A stretch of 64,000 nucleotides of DNA. Origin: Fodinibius sp. Rm-B-1B1-1 (GTDB lineage Bacteria; Bacteroidota; Rhodothermia; Balneolales; Balneolaceae). Made by a program: the position numbers and the translations under genes. Below the pieces are notes generated by a model. The model had not been told where the DNA came from, did not search any database, and saw nothing but the letters and a program-made list of their open reading frames with translations. The stretch's first letter is position 1. Each line of letters begins with the position of its first letter. Below, in pieces: positions 49,463-58,659 of the stretch. Where the stretch lies: the NCBI RefSeq assembly GCF_038594945.1, contig NZ_JBCFYD010000002.1, positions 372,001-436,000 of the forward strand. Direction: 5' to 3'.

Positions 49463-51508
49463 ATGCCTGAAAAGAAACAACAGCCTGAGAAAGGCCACTC
49501 AAAATCTCCGTTGAAAGGGAATGACAGTTCTCCCAAGTTTCCTATTTGGATTTATGTAATACTTTTATTGGTATTGCTTGGTATTCAATTTTATTTCATG
49601 AATCCTGATGCAGGAAATAAAATAAAATACAGCACTTTTCTTGAATATGTAGAAAAAGGTTATGTCGAGGAAATTACGATCAAAAACGGTCTACATATAA
49701 GCGGAGCATACACCGATAAGGCTATAAAGGATGGGATAATTAGCCCTCCAAAGGAAGAAGAAAATCAGTGGGCACTCTCATCATCTCCACAAGGTAATCG
49801 TTTTACTACAACCAGGCTTGAAGGGGATGAAATTCGTCCTATCTTGGATGAATATGATGTCGCTTATGATGTGCAAATTGAAGAGGATTGGTTTAGTGGA
49901 ATTCTTATCTGGCTGATACCCATAGGATTGGCAATTATTTTTTGGATTTACATATTTCGTAGAATGAATCCGGGCCAGCAGGTATTAAGTATTGGTAAAA
50001 ACAAAGCTTCACTATACGATAAACAAGCTGAAAACCAGATTTCTTTTAAAGATGTTGCCGGACTGGAAGAAGCCAAAGCAGAAGTGGAGGAGGTTGTAGA
50101 GTTTCTCCGTAATCCCCAAAAGTTTACCAGGCTTGGCGGTACCCTACCCAAGGGCGTATTACTTGTGGGGCCTCCGGGAACTGGTAAAACATTATTGGCG
50201 AAAGCGACAGCGGGTGAAGCTGATGTACCTTTCTTTAGCCTTAGCGGTTCTGATTTTGTGGAAATGTTTGTAGGGGTAGGAGCTGCTCGAGTTCGTGATC
50301 TTTTTAAGCAAGCCAAAGAAAAAGCACCTTGTATCATTTTTATTGATGAAATTGATGCCATAGGTCGTAGTCGCGGTAAAGGCATGCAGATGGGATCAAA
50401 CGATGAGCGGGAGAATACACTAAATCAGTTACTCAGCGAAATGGATGGTTTTAATACCGATAAAGGGGTAATCATTATGGCTGCTACCAACCGGCCTGAT
50501 GTATTGGATTCTGCTCTATTGCGTCCGGGAAGGTTTGACCGACAGATTCTCATTGATAAGCCAGATTTAAGAGGACGTGTTGAAGTGCTCAAAGTGCATA
50601 CGCGAAACCTTAAGCTCTCTGATGACATTGATTTAAAGCTTCTTGCTTCTCAAACCCCTGGATTTGCCGGAGCTGAGCTTGCTAACCTCTGTAATGAAGC
50701 AGCACTGATGGCAGCACGGCGTGGAAAAGATGCCGTTGAGATGGAAGACTTCCAGGATTCCATCGAGCGCGTTATTGCCGGGCTTGAAAAGAAAAACAAG
50801 CTGATTAGTCCTAAAGAGCGAGAAATTGTGGCTTATCACGAATCGGGTCATGCTATTGTTGGTTGGTACCTTGAGCATACCGATCCGGTACTGAAAGTAA
50901 GCATCGTCCCTCGCGGTTTGGCTGCTTTGGGATATACCCTGCAAACGCCTCTTGAAGATCGCTTCTTAATGACAACCGAAGAACTCAATGATAAAATTTG
51001 TGCATTGTTGGGCGGACGAATTGCTGAAGAAATCATATTTGGCCGTATTTCTACGGGAGCGCAAAATGATCTGGAGCGCATAACGAATATGGCATTTGCC
51101 ATGGTGGCAGAATATGGGATGAGTGAAGAGTTGGGCTATCTATCTCTTAAGGACTCTCAAAATCCCGAAAATAGTTATGGGTTTAATAAAAAGTATTCTG
51201 AACAAACCGCTCAACAAATTGATGCTGCGGTTCGGGAAATTATCCGCCAGAATTACGAGCGTACCAAAGCATTGATTAACAAGCATAAAGACAAGCTTGA
51301 AAAGATGGCTAAAACACTGTTGGATAAGGAAGTGCTTGATCATAATGATCTGAAAGAACTGCTTGGCGATCATCCCGAGGGGAAATATCCGGAGGGGATC
51401 TTCAGTAATGAAGTAGTGTCTGACAAATCAAATGGCACAAACGATAAAAAATTTAAGGAAGAGATCGAGCAATCCGGAGAAGAAAACACTTCATCAGACT
51501 CAAATTAA
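49463..51508 (+). CDS. ftsH: ATP-dependent zinc metalloprotease FtsH
   Basis: A 681-residue membrane protease for quality control. Two membrane helices (about 29-47 and 146-167) bracket a periplasmic domain. The AAA module has Walker A GPPGTGKT (about 236-243), Walker [10 protein letters not shown] and SRH residues in RPGRFDRQ. The zinc site is HESGH (459-463) with a later Asp ligand in the ENDLERIT-like stretch, here QNDLERIT. The tail after about residue 640 is hydrophilic and variable. The ATG at 49463 is preceded by an AT-rich region. It is monocistronic. Confidence 0.96.
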   Translation: MPEKKQQPEKGHSKSPLKGNDSSPKFPIWIYVILLLVLLGIQFYFMNPDAGNKIKYSTFLEYVEKGYVEEITIKNGLHISGAYTDKAIKDGIISPPKEEENQWALSSSPQGNRFTTTRLEGDEIRPILDEYDVAYDVQIEEDWFSGILIWLIPIGLAIIFWIYIFRRMNPGQQVLSIGKNKASLYDKQAENQISFKDVAGLEEAKAEVEEVVEFLRNPQKFTRLGGTLPKGVLLVGPPGTGKTLLAKATAGEADVPFFSLSGSDFVEMFVGVGAARVRDLFKQAKEKAPCIIFIDEIDAIGRSRGKGMQMGSNDERENTLNQLLSEMDGFNTDKGVIIMAATNRPDVLDSALLRPGRFDRQILIDKPDLRGRVEVLKVHTRNLKLSDDIDLKLLASQTPGFAGAELANLCNEAALMAARRGKDAVEMEDFQDSIERVIAGLEKKNKLISPKEREIVAYHESGHAIVGWYLEHTDPVLKVSIVPRGLAALGYTLQTPLEDRFLMTTEELNDKICALLGGRIAEEIIFGRISTGAQNDLERITNMAFAMVAEYGMSEELGYLSLKDSQNPENSYGFNKKYSEQTAQQIDAAVREIIRQNYERTKALINKHKDKLEKMAKTLLDKEVLDHNDLKELLGDHPEGKYPEGIFSNEVVSDKSNGTNDKKFKEEIEQSGEENTSSDSN

Positions 51509-51592
51509 AAGTACTTTCTATTGTTATTTAGATAGCACATTGAATAACAAGAGGGAGAGTAAAACCTATCTTTATTTACTCTAAACGTACTT

Positions 51593-51622
51593 GTTAACAT
51601 TCTCTTAAAATTAGAATAACAG
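51593..51622 (+). promoter_or_regulatory. 11-bp periodic GTTAACAT/CTTAAAAT/AATAACAG repeats
   Basis: Three degenerate 8-mers each followed by a 3-bp spacer. The spacing and the TTAA core resemble Pho-box type response-regulator sites. Confidence 0.4.
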
Positions 51623-51626
51623 AGGT

Positions 51627-51650
51627 ATAACTGTGGCATAACAGTTATGC
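51627..51650. promoter_or_regulatory. Overlapping palindromes in the lipoprotein leader
   Basis: ATAACTGT-N6-ACAGTTAT (51627-51648) overlaps GCATAA-CAG-TTATGC (51636-51650). Both are perfect. Confidence 0.55.
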
Positions 51651-51758
51651 AATCTTAGTATGCTATTATTGATCTATCGAGTTGAAGATACTGCTTCAAT
51701 TAAAATCAGCATATTTAAGAATGAAATTGTCCCATCATATTACCAAGAAATCTCTTAA

Positions 51759-51774
51759 TACCATCAAGATGGTA
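51759..51774. promoter_or_regulatory. Perfect 16-bp palindrome
   Basis: TACCATC-AA-GATGGTA, about 130 bp before the lipoprotein gene. Operator candidate. Confidence 0.5.
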
Positions 51775-51906
51775 GGTCTTCTATATACCACTATGCAGAA
51801 GGTAATAGTATGGTAATACTGATTTTAAGTAATGCTAATTTCAGTGTTATAAATTCTTCACCTCAAACAAATCCGCAAACCAAATATAATCATATAAAGA
51901 TAAGTT

Positions 51907-53436
51907 ATGAAGATACTAAAACATACAGCTAGCCTTTTATTGGTGTTGGCTCTATTTATTTCATGTGATGATAATGAAAATGATCCGAATCCGCCAAGTG
52001 CAACTGCTCCTGAAACTCAAAGTGTACTTGTAGGTAAATCTGTTGACGTGACATTCAGTGTTTCTGTAGATGCTGGATATGAGTCCGCCAGTATATCTTC
52101 TTCGAATGGAGAAGCTTCTATCTCTTCAGAACCTGAAGCTGGTGCTACAAGTGGTGATATAGTGGTAAATTATACTGGTAATACTGCTGGCGCTGGTTCT
52201 ATCGAACTGACAGTAACTGATACAGATGGATTGACTGCTGAGGCAACGGCTGTTATAAATGTCGGTGAAGAGCAGAAAGAATTCGTGATTACTGAAAACA
52301 TTACTGAAGATACTACTTGGGAAGATGGCAAAACGTATGTCCTTGGAGGTCGAATTATTGTTGAACCAAATGTTACGCTTACCATCGAAGGTGGAGCAGT
52401 AGTAAAAGGAGAAGCTGGAAGTGGTTCTAATGCTACTACACTTCTTGTTGCCCGAGATGCAACATTAAACGCTAATGGTACTGCACAGGCTCCTATTATC
52501 TTTACGTCTGTAGCAGACGAAATTACACCTGAAGACATTGATAACGGGAACTTTGGAAGCCCGAACTTGGACGAAACACAGAGTGGTCTCTGGGGTGGTG
52601 TAATTGTGCTTGGAAATGCTCCAATTTCATACAGTGATGATGATGGGAATGATCAAACAGAAGCCCAGATTGAAGGTATCCCAACTTCTGAGACGCTTGC
52701 TCTATACGGTGGTAATGATCCAAGTGATAGCTCAGGATCACTCACATATGTTACTATTCGTCACGGTGGGACAAATATTGGACAAGGAAACGAAATAAAC
52801 GGTTTGTCGCTCGGTGGTGTAGGTAATGGTACAACAATTGAGAATATCGAGGTTGTTGCTAACCAAGATGACGGCGTCGAATGGTTTGGTGGTACGGTAA
52901 ATGTAACCAATGTGTTGGTTTGGAATAATGGAGACGATGCTCTTGATACCGACCAAGACTGGCAAGGAACAGTAGATAATGTTGTTACGATGAGCCCAGA
53001 TGGTTCTACTATGGAGCTTGATGGTCCTGAAGGATCAAGTGCTACGGTAAGTGGTAATGCTCATACCATTCAAAACGTATCTTCTTACGTAGAAACTAAT
53101 GGTTCTGAACTAATTGATGTTGATGCCAACACCAACGTCAATGTGAGTAATGTTGTGTTCTTTGGCTTAGCTACTGATGACAATGGAAATGCTGACAACA
53201 TGTTCTCAAGCGATTATGCAGACTATGCCAGTAACTCAAATGGCTATGCAGTGACATCCATTGATGCTGTTCTGCCATCTGGTACGGCACTCGCTGACTA
53301 CTTCCCACAGTCTTTAGTGGATGACGGTGAAGTTGAAGAAGTGGCTGATGCCCAAAGCGGTACAGGAGCTGATACGTCTGTCTTCGATTGGACATGGGCC
53401 AGCCAGGCAGGTGCTTTGTCAAATGTTGGACTTTAA
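51907..53436 (+). CDS. Surface lipoprotein with Ig-like and beta-helix regions
   Basis: A 509-residue lipoprotein. The lipobox is LFISC (Cys20), followed by an Asp/Asn-rich linker. Residues about 35-115 form an Ig-like (cadherin or Big-type) domain, recognised by the GSIELTVTDTDGLTAEATAVI pattern. From about 125 to the end there are repeated short strands and turns (NVTLTIEGGAVVKGEAG, GTTIENIEVVANQDDGVEW, NVTNVLVWNNGDDALD), as in right-handed beta-helices. It is anchored in the outer membrane, probably facing out. A TonB receptor gene follows 108 bp later with a hairpin between. Such pairs exist in Bacteroidota, where the lipoprotein captures substrate; the substrate here is unknown. Confidence 0.75.
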   Translation: MKILKHTASLLLVLALFISCDDNENDPNPPSATAPETQSVLVGKSVDVTFSVSVDAGYESASISSSNGEASISSEPEAGATSGDIVVNYTGNTAGAGSIELTVTDTDGLTAEATAVINVGEEQKEFVITENITEDTTWEDGKTYVLGGRIIVEPNVTLTIEGGAVVKGEAGSGSNATTLLVARDATLNANGTAQAPIIFTSVADEITPEDIDNGNFGSPNLDETQSGLWGGVIVLGNAPISYSDDDGNDQTEAQIEGIPTSETLALYGGNDPSDSSGSLTYVTIRHGGTNIGQGNEINGLSLGGVGNGTTIENIEVVANQDDGVEWFGGTVNVTNVLVWNNGDDALDTDQDWQGTVDNVVTMSPDGSTMELDGPEGSSATVSGNAHTIQNVSSYVETNGSELIDVDANTNVNVSNVVFFGLATDDNGNADNMFSSDYADYASNSNGYAVTSIDAVLPSGTALADYFPQSLVDDGEVEEVADAQSGTGADTSVFDWTWASQAGALSNVGL

Positions 53437-53459
53437 TTAGCAGCAATACATTTCGATTT

Positions 53460-53487
53460 GACTTGCCCTCACAATTGAGGGCAAGTC
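53460..53487 (+). terminator. Hairpin after the lipoprotein gene
   Basis: GACTTGCCCTCA-CAAT-TGAGGGCAAGTC, perfect 12-bp stem, followed by ATTATTTAT (weak T run). Possible attenuator between lipoprotein and receptor. Confidence 0.7.
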
Positions 53488-53544
53488 ATTATTTATAAAC
53501 AGCACATCTTTTGTAATAGTTAAATAATTGTGATCAGTCATCTT

Positions 53545-56445
53545 ATGAAATTCGCTAAATACATTTTTTTAATTCTATTTGTTGGTTTTGGCCAATTAGT
53601 TTATGGTCAAAGTCAGGAAGGCACCATTAGAGGTAAGGTCATTGATGCCTCAAGCGGAGAACCGCTTATTGGAGTAAACGTTTTGATTCTTGGTACATCG
53701 GATGGCGCAAGTACCGATGTTGATGGCGCATTTAGCTTGGAAGTACCCGAAGGCACATACAACCTTCGTCTTTCCTATGTCTCTTATCAAAACAAAACAA
53801 TTGAAGGTATAGAGGTAAAGGCCGGAGAGATTACGGTATTGAATGACATCGGGCTTTCATCAGCTACGACCGAAATGGAAGAAGTTGTTGTGACAGCAGG
53901 AGCGGTAAGGAATTCTGAAGCAGCCATGCTGACAATGAAGAGAACATCTCCCCAAATGTTAGATGGAATATCTTCGGAGAAATTCAATAAAATAGGGGTT
54001 TCTGATGCAGCGCAAGCTCTTAAAAAAGTAACAGGGGTATCGGTAGAAGGTGGTAAATATGTATACGTTCGTGGTTTGGGAGACCGATATACTAATACCA
54101 TGCTGAATTCAGTTGAGATTCCCAGTTTAGATCCAAACCGTAATAGTTTACAGGTTGATATTTTTCCATCTAACCTGATTGAAAATATGGTTATAAACAA
54201 AACAGCATCTGCAGAATTGCCTGCGGATTTCACTGGGGGAATTGTGGATATTGAAACGATTGATTTTCCGGAACGTCCTATTTTAGATATTTCTACCAGT
54301 TTTACTTACAACCCTGAGATGCACTTCAATAGCAATTATTTAACTTATGAGGGTAGTGATACTGATTTTCTTGGCTTTGATAATGGGACTCGGGATTTAC
54401 CTAATGAGGCAAAAGGAGAGAGTATTCCCTCACCTCTTAGTGGTGCATCTGATAGCAACGTCTATGAATTCGTAAATAGCTTTAATCCAACGCTTGGTTC
54501 CAAACAGAAAAGAAATAATATGGATTACAGTCTTGGACTTAGCTTGGGAGATCAATATGCGGTAGGACAAGGTAACACCCTCGGATACATTTTGTCAGGA
54601 AAATATAGTAACAAAACAAAATATTATAACAATTTTCAATACGGGGAGTGGCAAAATGCGTTGGATGAGGAAAACTATGATTTAGTTCGATCAACTACTC
54701 AGAATGGTACGGTGGCAGAAAACGACGTGTTTTTCGGAGGATTAGCCGGATTGGCATTTAAAACTGGCCAATCAAAATTTAAGCTAACAGGTATGCATTT
54801 GCAGAACGGTGAAAGCAAATCGGCCAATTTCTTAGTAGATAATAGTGAAAGTGCACCGGGACAATCAGGTTATATTGGAGACTCTTATAATTTGGAATAT
54901 AGTGAGCGCAGCATTACAAACTTTTTGTTGAATGGAACTCATTATTTTAATAAAACCAATTGGGAGATTGATTGGAGGCTTTCTCCAACCTTCTCATCGA
55001 TGGATGATCCTGATCTGAGAAAAACCACTTATACTATAAGACCTAATGGCGACTATACGTTTAATGCTGGAGCCGGAGGATTCCCAAGTAGAACCTGGCG
55101 CTACATGGATGAGGTTAATATGGTAGGTCGCGTTAATATTTCAGGGGATTATGAATTGTTTGGGAATCCTGCCACAGTAAAGTTTGGAGGAAGTCACGTA
55201 TATAAAGAGCGTGATTATGAGATTTTATCATATACGGCTTCTTTCTTTGGCAATCAGTTTGACTGGCAGGGTGATCCTTCAGAGATACTGATAGATGATC
55301 ATATATATGGTAATGGAAATGGCGGCACGATATATTATCAATCAGGAAATCCGGATCCCAATCCAAATGCCTACAATTCCAATTCTTCTAATACGGCCGT
55401 TTACTTGTCTAATGAGTTTAGTTTGATTCCCAATGTTAAAACAAACATTGGTCTGAGGGTCGAAAAATATGTGTTACGTCACACCGGTCGGGATATTTCA
55501 TATGCGCAGGGTAGTACGGAAGCAGGCATTAATTTTGACGATGAAAAAGTACTTGATGCACTTGATTTTTTTCCTTCTGCAAATGTGATTTATAACGTCA
55601 CAGATCGTATGAATGTGAGGCTCTCGTATTCAAAAACCATTGCACGCCCTTCCTTTAAGGAAATGTCTTTTGCTCAGATTTTGGATCCTATATCAAATCG
55701 GATCTTTAATGGCGGCTTATATCCCATAGGAAGCTGGGATGGCAATTTGCATGAAACTCGGATCAATAATTTTGACTTTCGCTTTGAATCATTTTTAAAC
55801 GGTAATCAGCTGATATCGGTAAGTGGATTCTATAAAATATTTGATGATCCTATTGAACTTGTCAGACTTCGAGCTTCTGCAACATCCAGTGAGTTTCAAC
55901 CACGGAATGTTGGTAATGGGAAAGTATATGGAGCTGAATTTGAGTTTCGGAAGTCATTTAACTTCTTATCAGAATCCTTAACTAATTTTGGGTTTAGCAC
56001 GAACATAACGGCCGTGAAATCTTTAATTGATATGACCGATGAGGAATACAATGCCCGTAAGAACAGGGAAAAAGAAGGACAAGATATTGATGACCAGCGT
56101 CAAATGGCTGGTCAGGCTCCCTACATTATCAATGCAGGTATCACTTATGATAATGCTAATATAAATATGGATGCAGGATTATTCTATAATCTAAAAGGTG
56201 AAACCTTAGTATTAGTGGGGGGAGGGACATACCCTGATGTCTATTCAGAACCATTTCATAACCTCAGTTTCAATCTGAATAAATCTTTTGGTCAAGAAAG
56301 TCAGTATTCATTTAGCTTAAATATCTCTAACATTCTGAATGATCGAAGAGAAGAGTTTTATGACGGATATAATACTGCAGATAAAATATATGAGGCTTAT
56401 AGTCCTGCAAGAACCTATAGCGTTGGCTTTAAATATTCATTCTAA
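53545..56445 (+). CDS. TonB-dependent outer-membrane receptor
   Basis: A 966-residue receptor. The signal peptide (MKFAKYIFLILFVGFGQLVYGQ in pieces: FAKYIFLILFVG, cut near VYGQ) is followed by a carboxypeptidase-regulatory-like domain (about 25-105), a TonB box region, the plug (about 115-230, with VRGLGDRYTNTMLNS and PADFTGGIVDIET) and a 22-strand-type barrel ending in an aromatic strand (SVGFKYSF). The ATG at 53545 gives a better signal peptide than the GTG at 53530. It pairs with the upstream lipoprotein. The nearby arsenic operon and Pho-like repeats suggest a phosphate-type substrate as a hypothesis only. Confidence 0.88.
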   Translation: MKFAKYIFLILFVGFGQLVYGQSQEGTIRGKVIDASSGEPLIGVNVLILGTSDGASTDVDGAFSLEVPEGTYNLRLSYVSYQNKTIEGIEVKAGEITVLNDIGLSSATTEMEEVVVTAGAVRNSEAAMLTMKRTSPQMLDGISSEKFNKIGVSDAAQALKKVTGVSVEGGKYVYVRGLGDRYTNTMLNSVEIPSLDPNRNSLQVDIFPSNLIENMVINKTASAELPADFTGGIVDIETIDFPERPILDISTSFTYNPEMHFNSNYLTYEGSDTDFLGFDNGTRDLPNEAKGESIPSPLSGASDSNVYEFVNSFNPTLGSKQKRNNMDYSLGLSLGDQYAVGQGNTLGYILSGKYSNKTKYYNNFQYGEWQNALDEENYDLVRSTTQNGTVAENDVFFGGLAGLAFKTGQSKFKLTGMHLQNGESKSANFLVDNSESAPGQSGYIGDSYNLEYSERSITNFLLNGTHYFNKTNWEIDWRLSPTFSSMDDPDLRKTTYTIRPNGDYTFNAGAGGFPSRTWRYMDEVNMVGRVNISGDYELFGNPATVKFGGSHVYKERDYEILSYTASFFGNQFDWQGDPSEILIDDHIYGNGNGGTIYYQSGNPDPNPNAYNSNSSNTAVYLSNEFSLIPNVKTNIGLRVEKYVLRHTGRDISYAQGSTEAGINFDDEKVLDALDFFPSANVIYNVTDRMNVRLSYSKTIARPSFKEMSFAQILDPISNRIFNGGLYPIGSWDGNLHETRINNFDFRFESFLNGNQLISVSGFYKIFDDPIELVRLRASATSSEFQPRNVGNGKVYGAEFEFRKSFNFLSESLTNFGFSTNITAVKSLIDMTDEEYNARKNREKEGQDIDDQRQMAGQAPYIINAGITYDNANINMDAGLFYNLKGETLVLVGGGTYPDVYSEPFHNLSFNLNKSFGQESQYSFSLNISNILNDRREEFYDGYNTADKIYEAYSPARTYSVGFKYSF

Positions 56446-56491
56446 CACTTAAGAATCTCTCACATCCTATATGTGAGGTGTGCTGATCACA

Positions 56492-56528
56492 GGGGAGGTC
56501 CGTTGATTCGGGCCTTCCTTCTTTATTT
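56492..56528 (+). terminator. Terminator after the TonB receptor
   Basis: GGGAGGTCCG pairs with CGGGCCTTCC (two G-U), followed by TTCTTTATTTTT. Confidence 0.7.
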
Positions 56529-56544
56529 TTAATGGATAATATTC

Positions 56545-56575
56545 TTGACAAAAGAACCCATAAAGGATACCTTTA
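56545..56575 (+). promoter_or_regulatory. Promoter of the ars operon
   Basis: TTGACA (56545-56550), 17-nt spacer, TACCTTTA (56568-56575), close to both the sigma70 and Bacteroidota styles. The palindrome at 56576 lies directly downstream. Confidence 0.6.
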
Positions 56576-56591
56576 ATCGTAAATTTACGAT
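56576..56591. promoter_or_regulatory. ArsR operator candidate
   Basis: ATCGTAAATTTACGAT, a perfect 16-bp palindrome abutting the promoter and 16 bp before the arsR ATG. Classic position for autoregulation by ArsR. Confidence 0.8.
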
Positions 56592-56607
56592 AACCGATAA
56601 AGGGGAT

Positions 56608-56943
56608 ATGGCAATTACAAAAGCAAAACTTTTCAACATTTCTCAAAAGCGGGCTGCCGAGTTGATGAAAGCACTTGGACATCCTGCACGTATTGCAATT
56701 ATCGAATTGCTCGCCGAACGTGAGACCTGTATTTGTGGTGATATCACACAGGAACTGCCATTGGCTCAATCGACGGTTTCACAACATTTGAAAGCCTTAA
56801 AAAAAGCGGGGATTATCAAAGGTGAAATTGATGGCGTGCGGACGTGCTACTGTCTGGATGAAGAGGGTATCGCAGAAATGGAAAAGCTATTCAAACCCCT
56901 TTTAACGAATCTTACAACTGCAACTCAAGAAAACTGTTGCTAA
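56608..56943 (+). CDS. arsR: ArsR-family arsenic-responsive repressor
   Basis: A 111-residue winged-helix repressor. The As(III)-sensing cysteines are in RETCICGDI (Cys41 and Cys43), and the recognition helix in LAQSTVSQHLKALKKAG. I chose the ATG at 56608, with GGGGAT just upstream, over a TTG at 56545: that TTG is part of the -35 hexamer, and the longer frame would run through the operator. The arsM gene begins 1 bp after the stop, so they share a transcript. It controls arsenic detoxification in the operon. Confidence 0.92.
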   Translation: MAITKAKLFNISQKRAAELMKALGHPARIAIIELLAERETCICGDITQELPLAQSTVSQHLKALKKAGIIKGEIDGVRTCYCLDEEGIAEMEKLFKPLLTNLTTATQENCC

Positions 56944-56944
56944 T

Positions 56945-57844
56945 ATGAGTAATACCAAAAAGTCTGCTGAAGAATTAAAACAAACTGTTAAAGAAAAGTA
57001 CAGCCAAATTAGTGAGCAATCATCTGACTATAACGCCAGTTCGTGTTGTGGGGCAGGAGAGGCCTCCCAAGAAGTTTATAACATTATGACCGACGATTAT
57101 AGCGAGGTGGAAGGATATAATGCTGATGCTGATTTGGGGCTCGGATGCGGTTTGCCTACGCAATTTGCAAAAATAAAGGAAGGGGACACCGTTATTGATT
57201 TGGGCTCAGGAGCCGGCAACGACTGCTTCGTAGCCCGACACGAAACGGGAGATGAAGGGAAAGTTATTGGTATCGATTTTGCAGAGCCAATGATTGCTAA
57301 AGCTCGTAAGAACGCTGATAAGCTTGGGTTTAATAATGTTGAATTTCGGTATGGGGATATTGAAGACATGCCCGTTTCGGATAACGTAGCAGATGTTATT
57401 GTAAGTAATTGTGTACTTAACCTGGTGCCGAATAAACCCAACGTTTTTGCAGAAATTTACCGTACGCTAAAACCGGGAGCACACTTTAGTATTTCTGATA
57501 TTGTACTGGTGGGTGATTTGCCTGATGCTTTGCGGGAAGACGCCGAGATGTATGCCGGTTGCGTGGCTGGGGCAATTCAGAAAGATGAATATCTGCGCCA
57601 CATCAAAGAGGTGGGGTTTGAAAACATCACTATTCAAAAAGAAAAGACTATCACTATTCCTGATGATATTTTGAATAAATATTTATCAGAAGAGGAAATT
57701 GATGAGTTTAAGAATGGTGATACGGGTATTTACAGTATTACCGTGTTTGCTCAAAAACTCGGCGGTAATGACAAAGTTGACGAACAGGAAATCGAAATGA
57801 TAGAAGATGGTCCGGTTTGCAAGCCTGGATCAGGTTGTTGCTAA
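56945..57844 (+). CDS. arsM: Arsenite S-adenosylmethionine methyltransferase
   Basis: A 299-residue enzyme that methylates As(III) to volatile or less bound forms. Conserved cysteines are seen: Cys34-Cys35 in SSCCGAGE, one in LGLGCGLPT (about 68-70), one in YAGCVAGA, plus one in SNCVLNLVP. The SAM site is VIDLGSGAGNDCFVA. The C-terminal CKPGSGCC is an extra metal-binding tail common in ArsM. It is directly linked to arsR (1-bp gap). It is followed 128 bp later by the arsenate-reductase-like phosphatase. Confidence 0.93.
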   Translation: MSNTKKSAEELKQTVKEKYSQISEQSSDYNASSCCGAGEASQEVYNIMTDDYSEVEGYNADADLGLGCGLPTQFAKIKEGDTVIDLGSGAGNDCFVARHETGDEGKVIGIDFAEPMIAKARKNADKLGFNNVEFRYGDIEDMPVSDNVADVIVSNCVLNLVPNKPNVFAEIYRTLKPGAHFSISDIVLVGDLPDALREDAEMYAGCVAGAIQKDEYLRHIKEVGFENITIQKEKTITIPDDILNKYLSEEEIDEFKNGDTGIYSITVFAQKLGGNDKVDEQEIEMIEDGPVCKPGSGCC

Positions 57845-57938
57845 GATCAATCTTTTTGTCTCCGAGAAAGCAGGGGACCACCAAGGGTTGCATTCTACAG
57901 GTTTGCCAAAGGGAACTTCTAACTCCTATTATGACTCT

Positions 57939-57963
57939 CGTTCCGTAGTTCTGCTGGGGAACG
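57939..57963. repeat. CGTTCC...GGAACG hairpin
   Basis: A CGTTCC/GGAACG hairpin in the gap after arsM, with CTCG before it. It is a distant relative of the 25-nt CGTTAC hairpins in the first 15 kb. Confidence 0.45.
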
Positions 57964-57980
57964 TCTAATATTTGCATAAC

Positions 57981-58577
57981 ATGAATTCAGAGTTAAAGTT
58001 ATACATCCAAAATATTGAGAGCGGAACATCAGAAATCTCTGAACACCGAAAAGGCCAGCTAAAACAAATAGCTGATTATATCAGAGAAAAAGATGATGCA
58101 AAACTTATTTTCATTTGCACCCACAATAGCAGGCGCAGTCACCTGTGCCAGATCTGGGCAGCCACGATGGCTGAACACTTTGGAATAGAAAATGTGGAAA
58201 CGTATTCTGGAGGAACCGAAGTTACAGCTTTTAATCCACGTGCCGTAGCAGCAATTGAACGAGCTGGTTTTAAGGTAGAAAATCCCGGTGGAGAAAATCC
58301 AAAGTACGAAGTTTATTTTAATGGTGAATCTGAGCCGATAATCTGTTTTTCCAAAACATTCGATGACTCCTACAATCCCGAAAAAGGATTTGCTGCTATA
58401 ATGACCTGCTCGGATGCCGACGAAAATTGTCCGGTGGTACGGGGAGCTGAAAGACGATTTTCTATTCCGTATATCGATCCCAAAGAATCAGACGGTACGC
58501 CCCAAGAAACCAATACCTATGATGAGCGTTGTCGCCAAATAGCATCAGAAATGTATTATATGATTTCGCAAGTCTAA
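57981..58577 (+). CDS. Low-molecular-weight tyrosine phosphatase/arsenate reductase-like
   Basis: A 198-residue protein with the CX5R signature of the LMW-PTP/ArsC fold: FICTHNSRRSH (Cys46 to Arg52). It is somewhat longer than ArsC of Bacillus (139) because of an N-terminal helix and an insert, as in the protein-tyrosine-phosphatases next to ACR3 in Bacteroidota. A C-terminal CSDADENCP block supplies two more cysteines that could shuttle disulfides. The ATG at 57981 is chosen over TTG at 57972. It sits in the ars operon between arsM and ACR3, supporting arsenate reduction. Confidence 0.85.
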   Translation: MNSELKLYIQNIESGTSEISEHRKGQLKQIADYIREKDDAKLIFICTHNSRRSHLCQIWAATMAEHFGIENVETYSGGTEVTAFNPRAVAAIERAGFKVENPGGENPKYEVYFNGESEPIICFSKTFDDSYNPEKGFAAIMTCSDADENCPVVRGAERRFSIPYIDPKESDGTPQETNTYDERCRQIASEMYYMISQV

Positions 58578-58659
58578 AATTATATGTCACCCTGTCCCGA
58601 ATGTATTCGGATAGGATCTTAGAAACCTAACTTCAAAAAAATATAGAAAGTAATTACAA

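Larger units (their letters stand above)
51509..51906. other. 398-bp leader with palindromes
   Basis: Gap between ftsH and the lipoprotein gene, without a gene. It contains three 8-mers spaced 11 bp apart (51593, 51604, 51615), overlapping palindromes at 51627-51650, and a TACCATC-AA-GATGGTA palindrome at 51759-51774. There is no strong ftsH terminator. Confidence 0.6.

Noticed and set aside
56545-56607. ArsR start at TTG 56545
   Set aside because: It overlaps the -35 hexamer and would make the operator coding.
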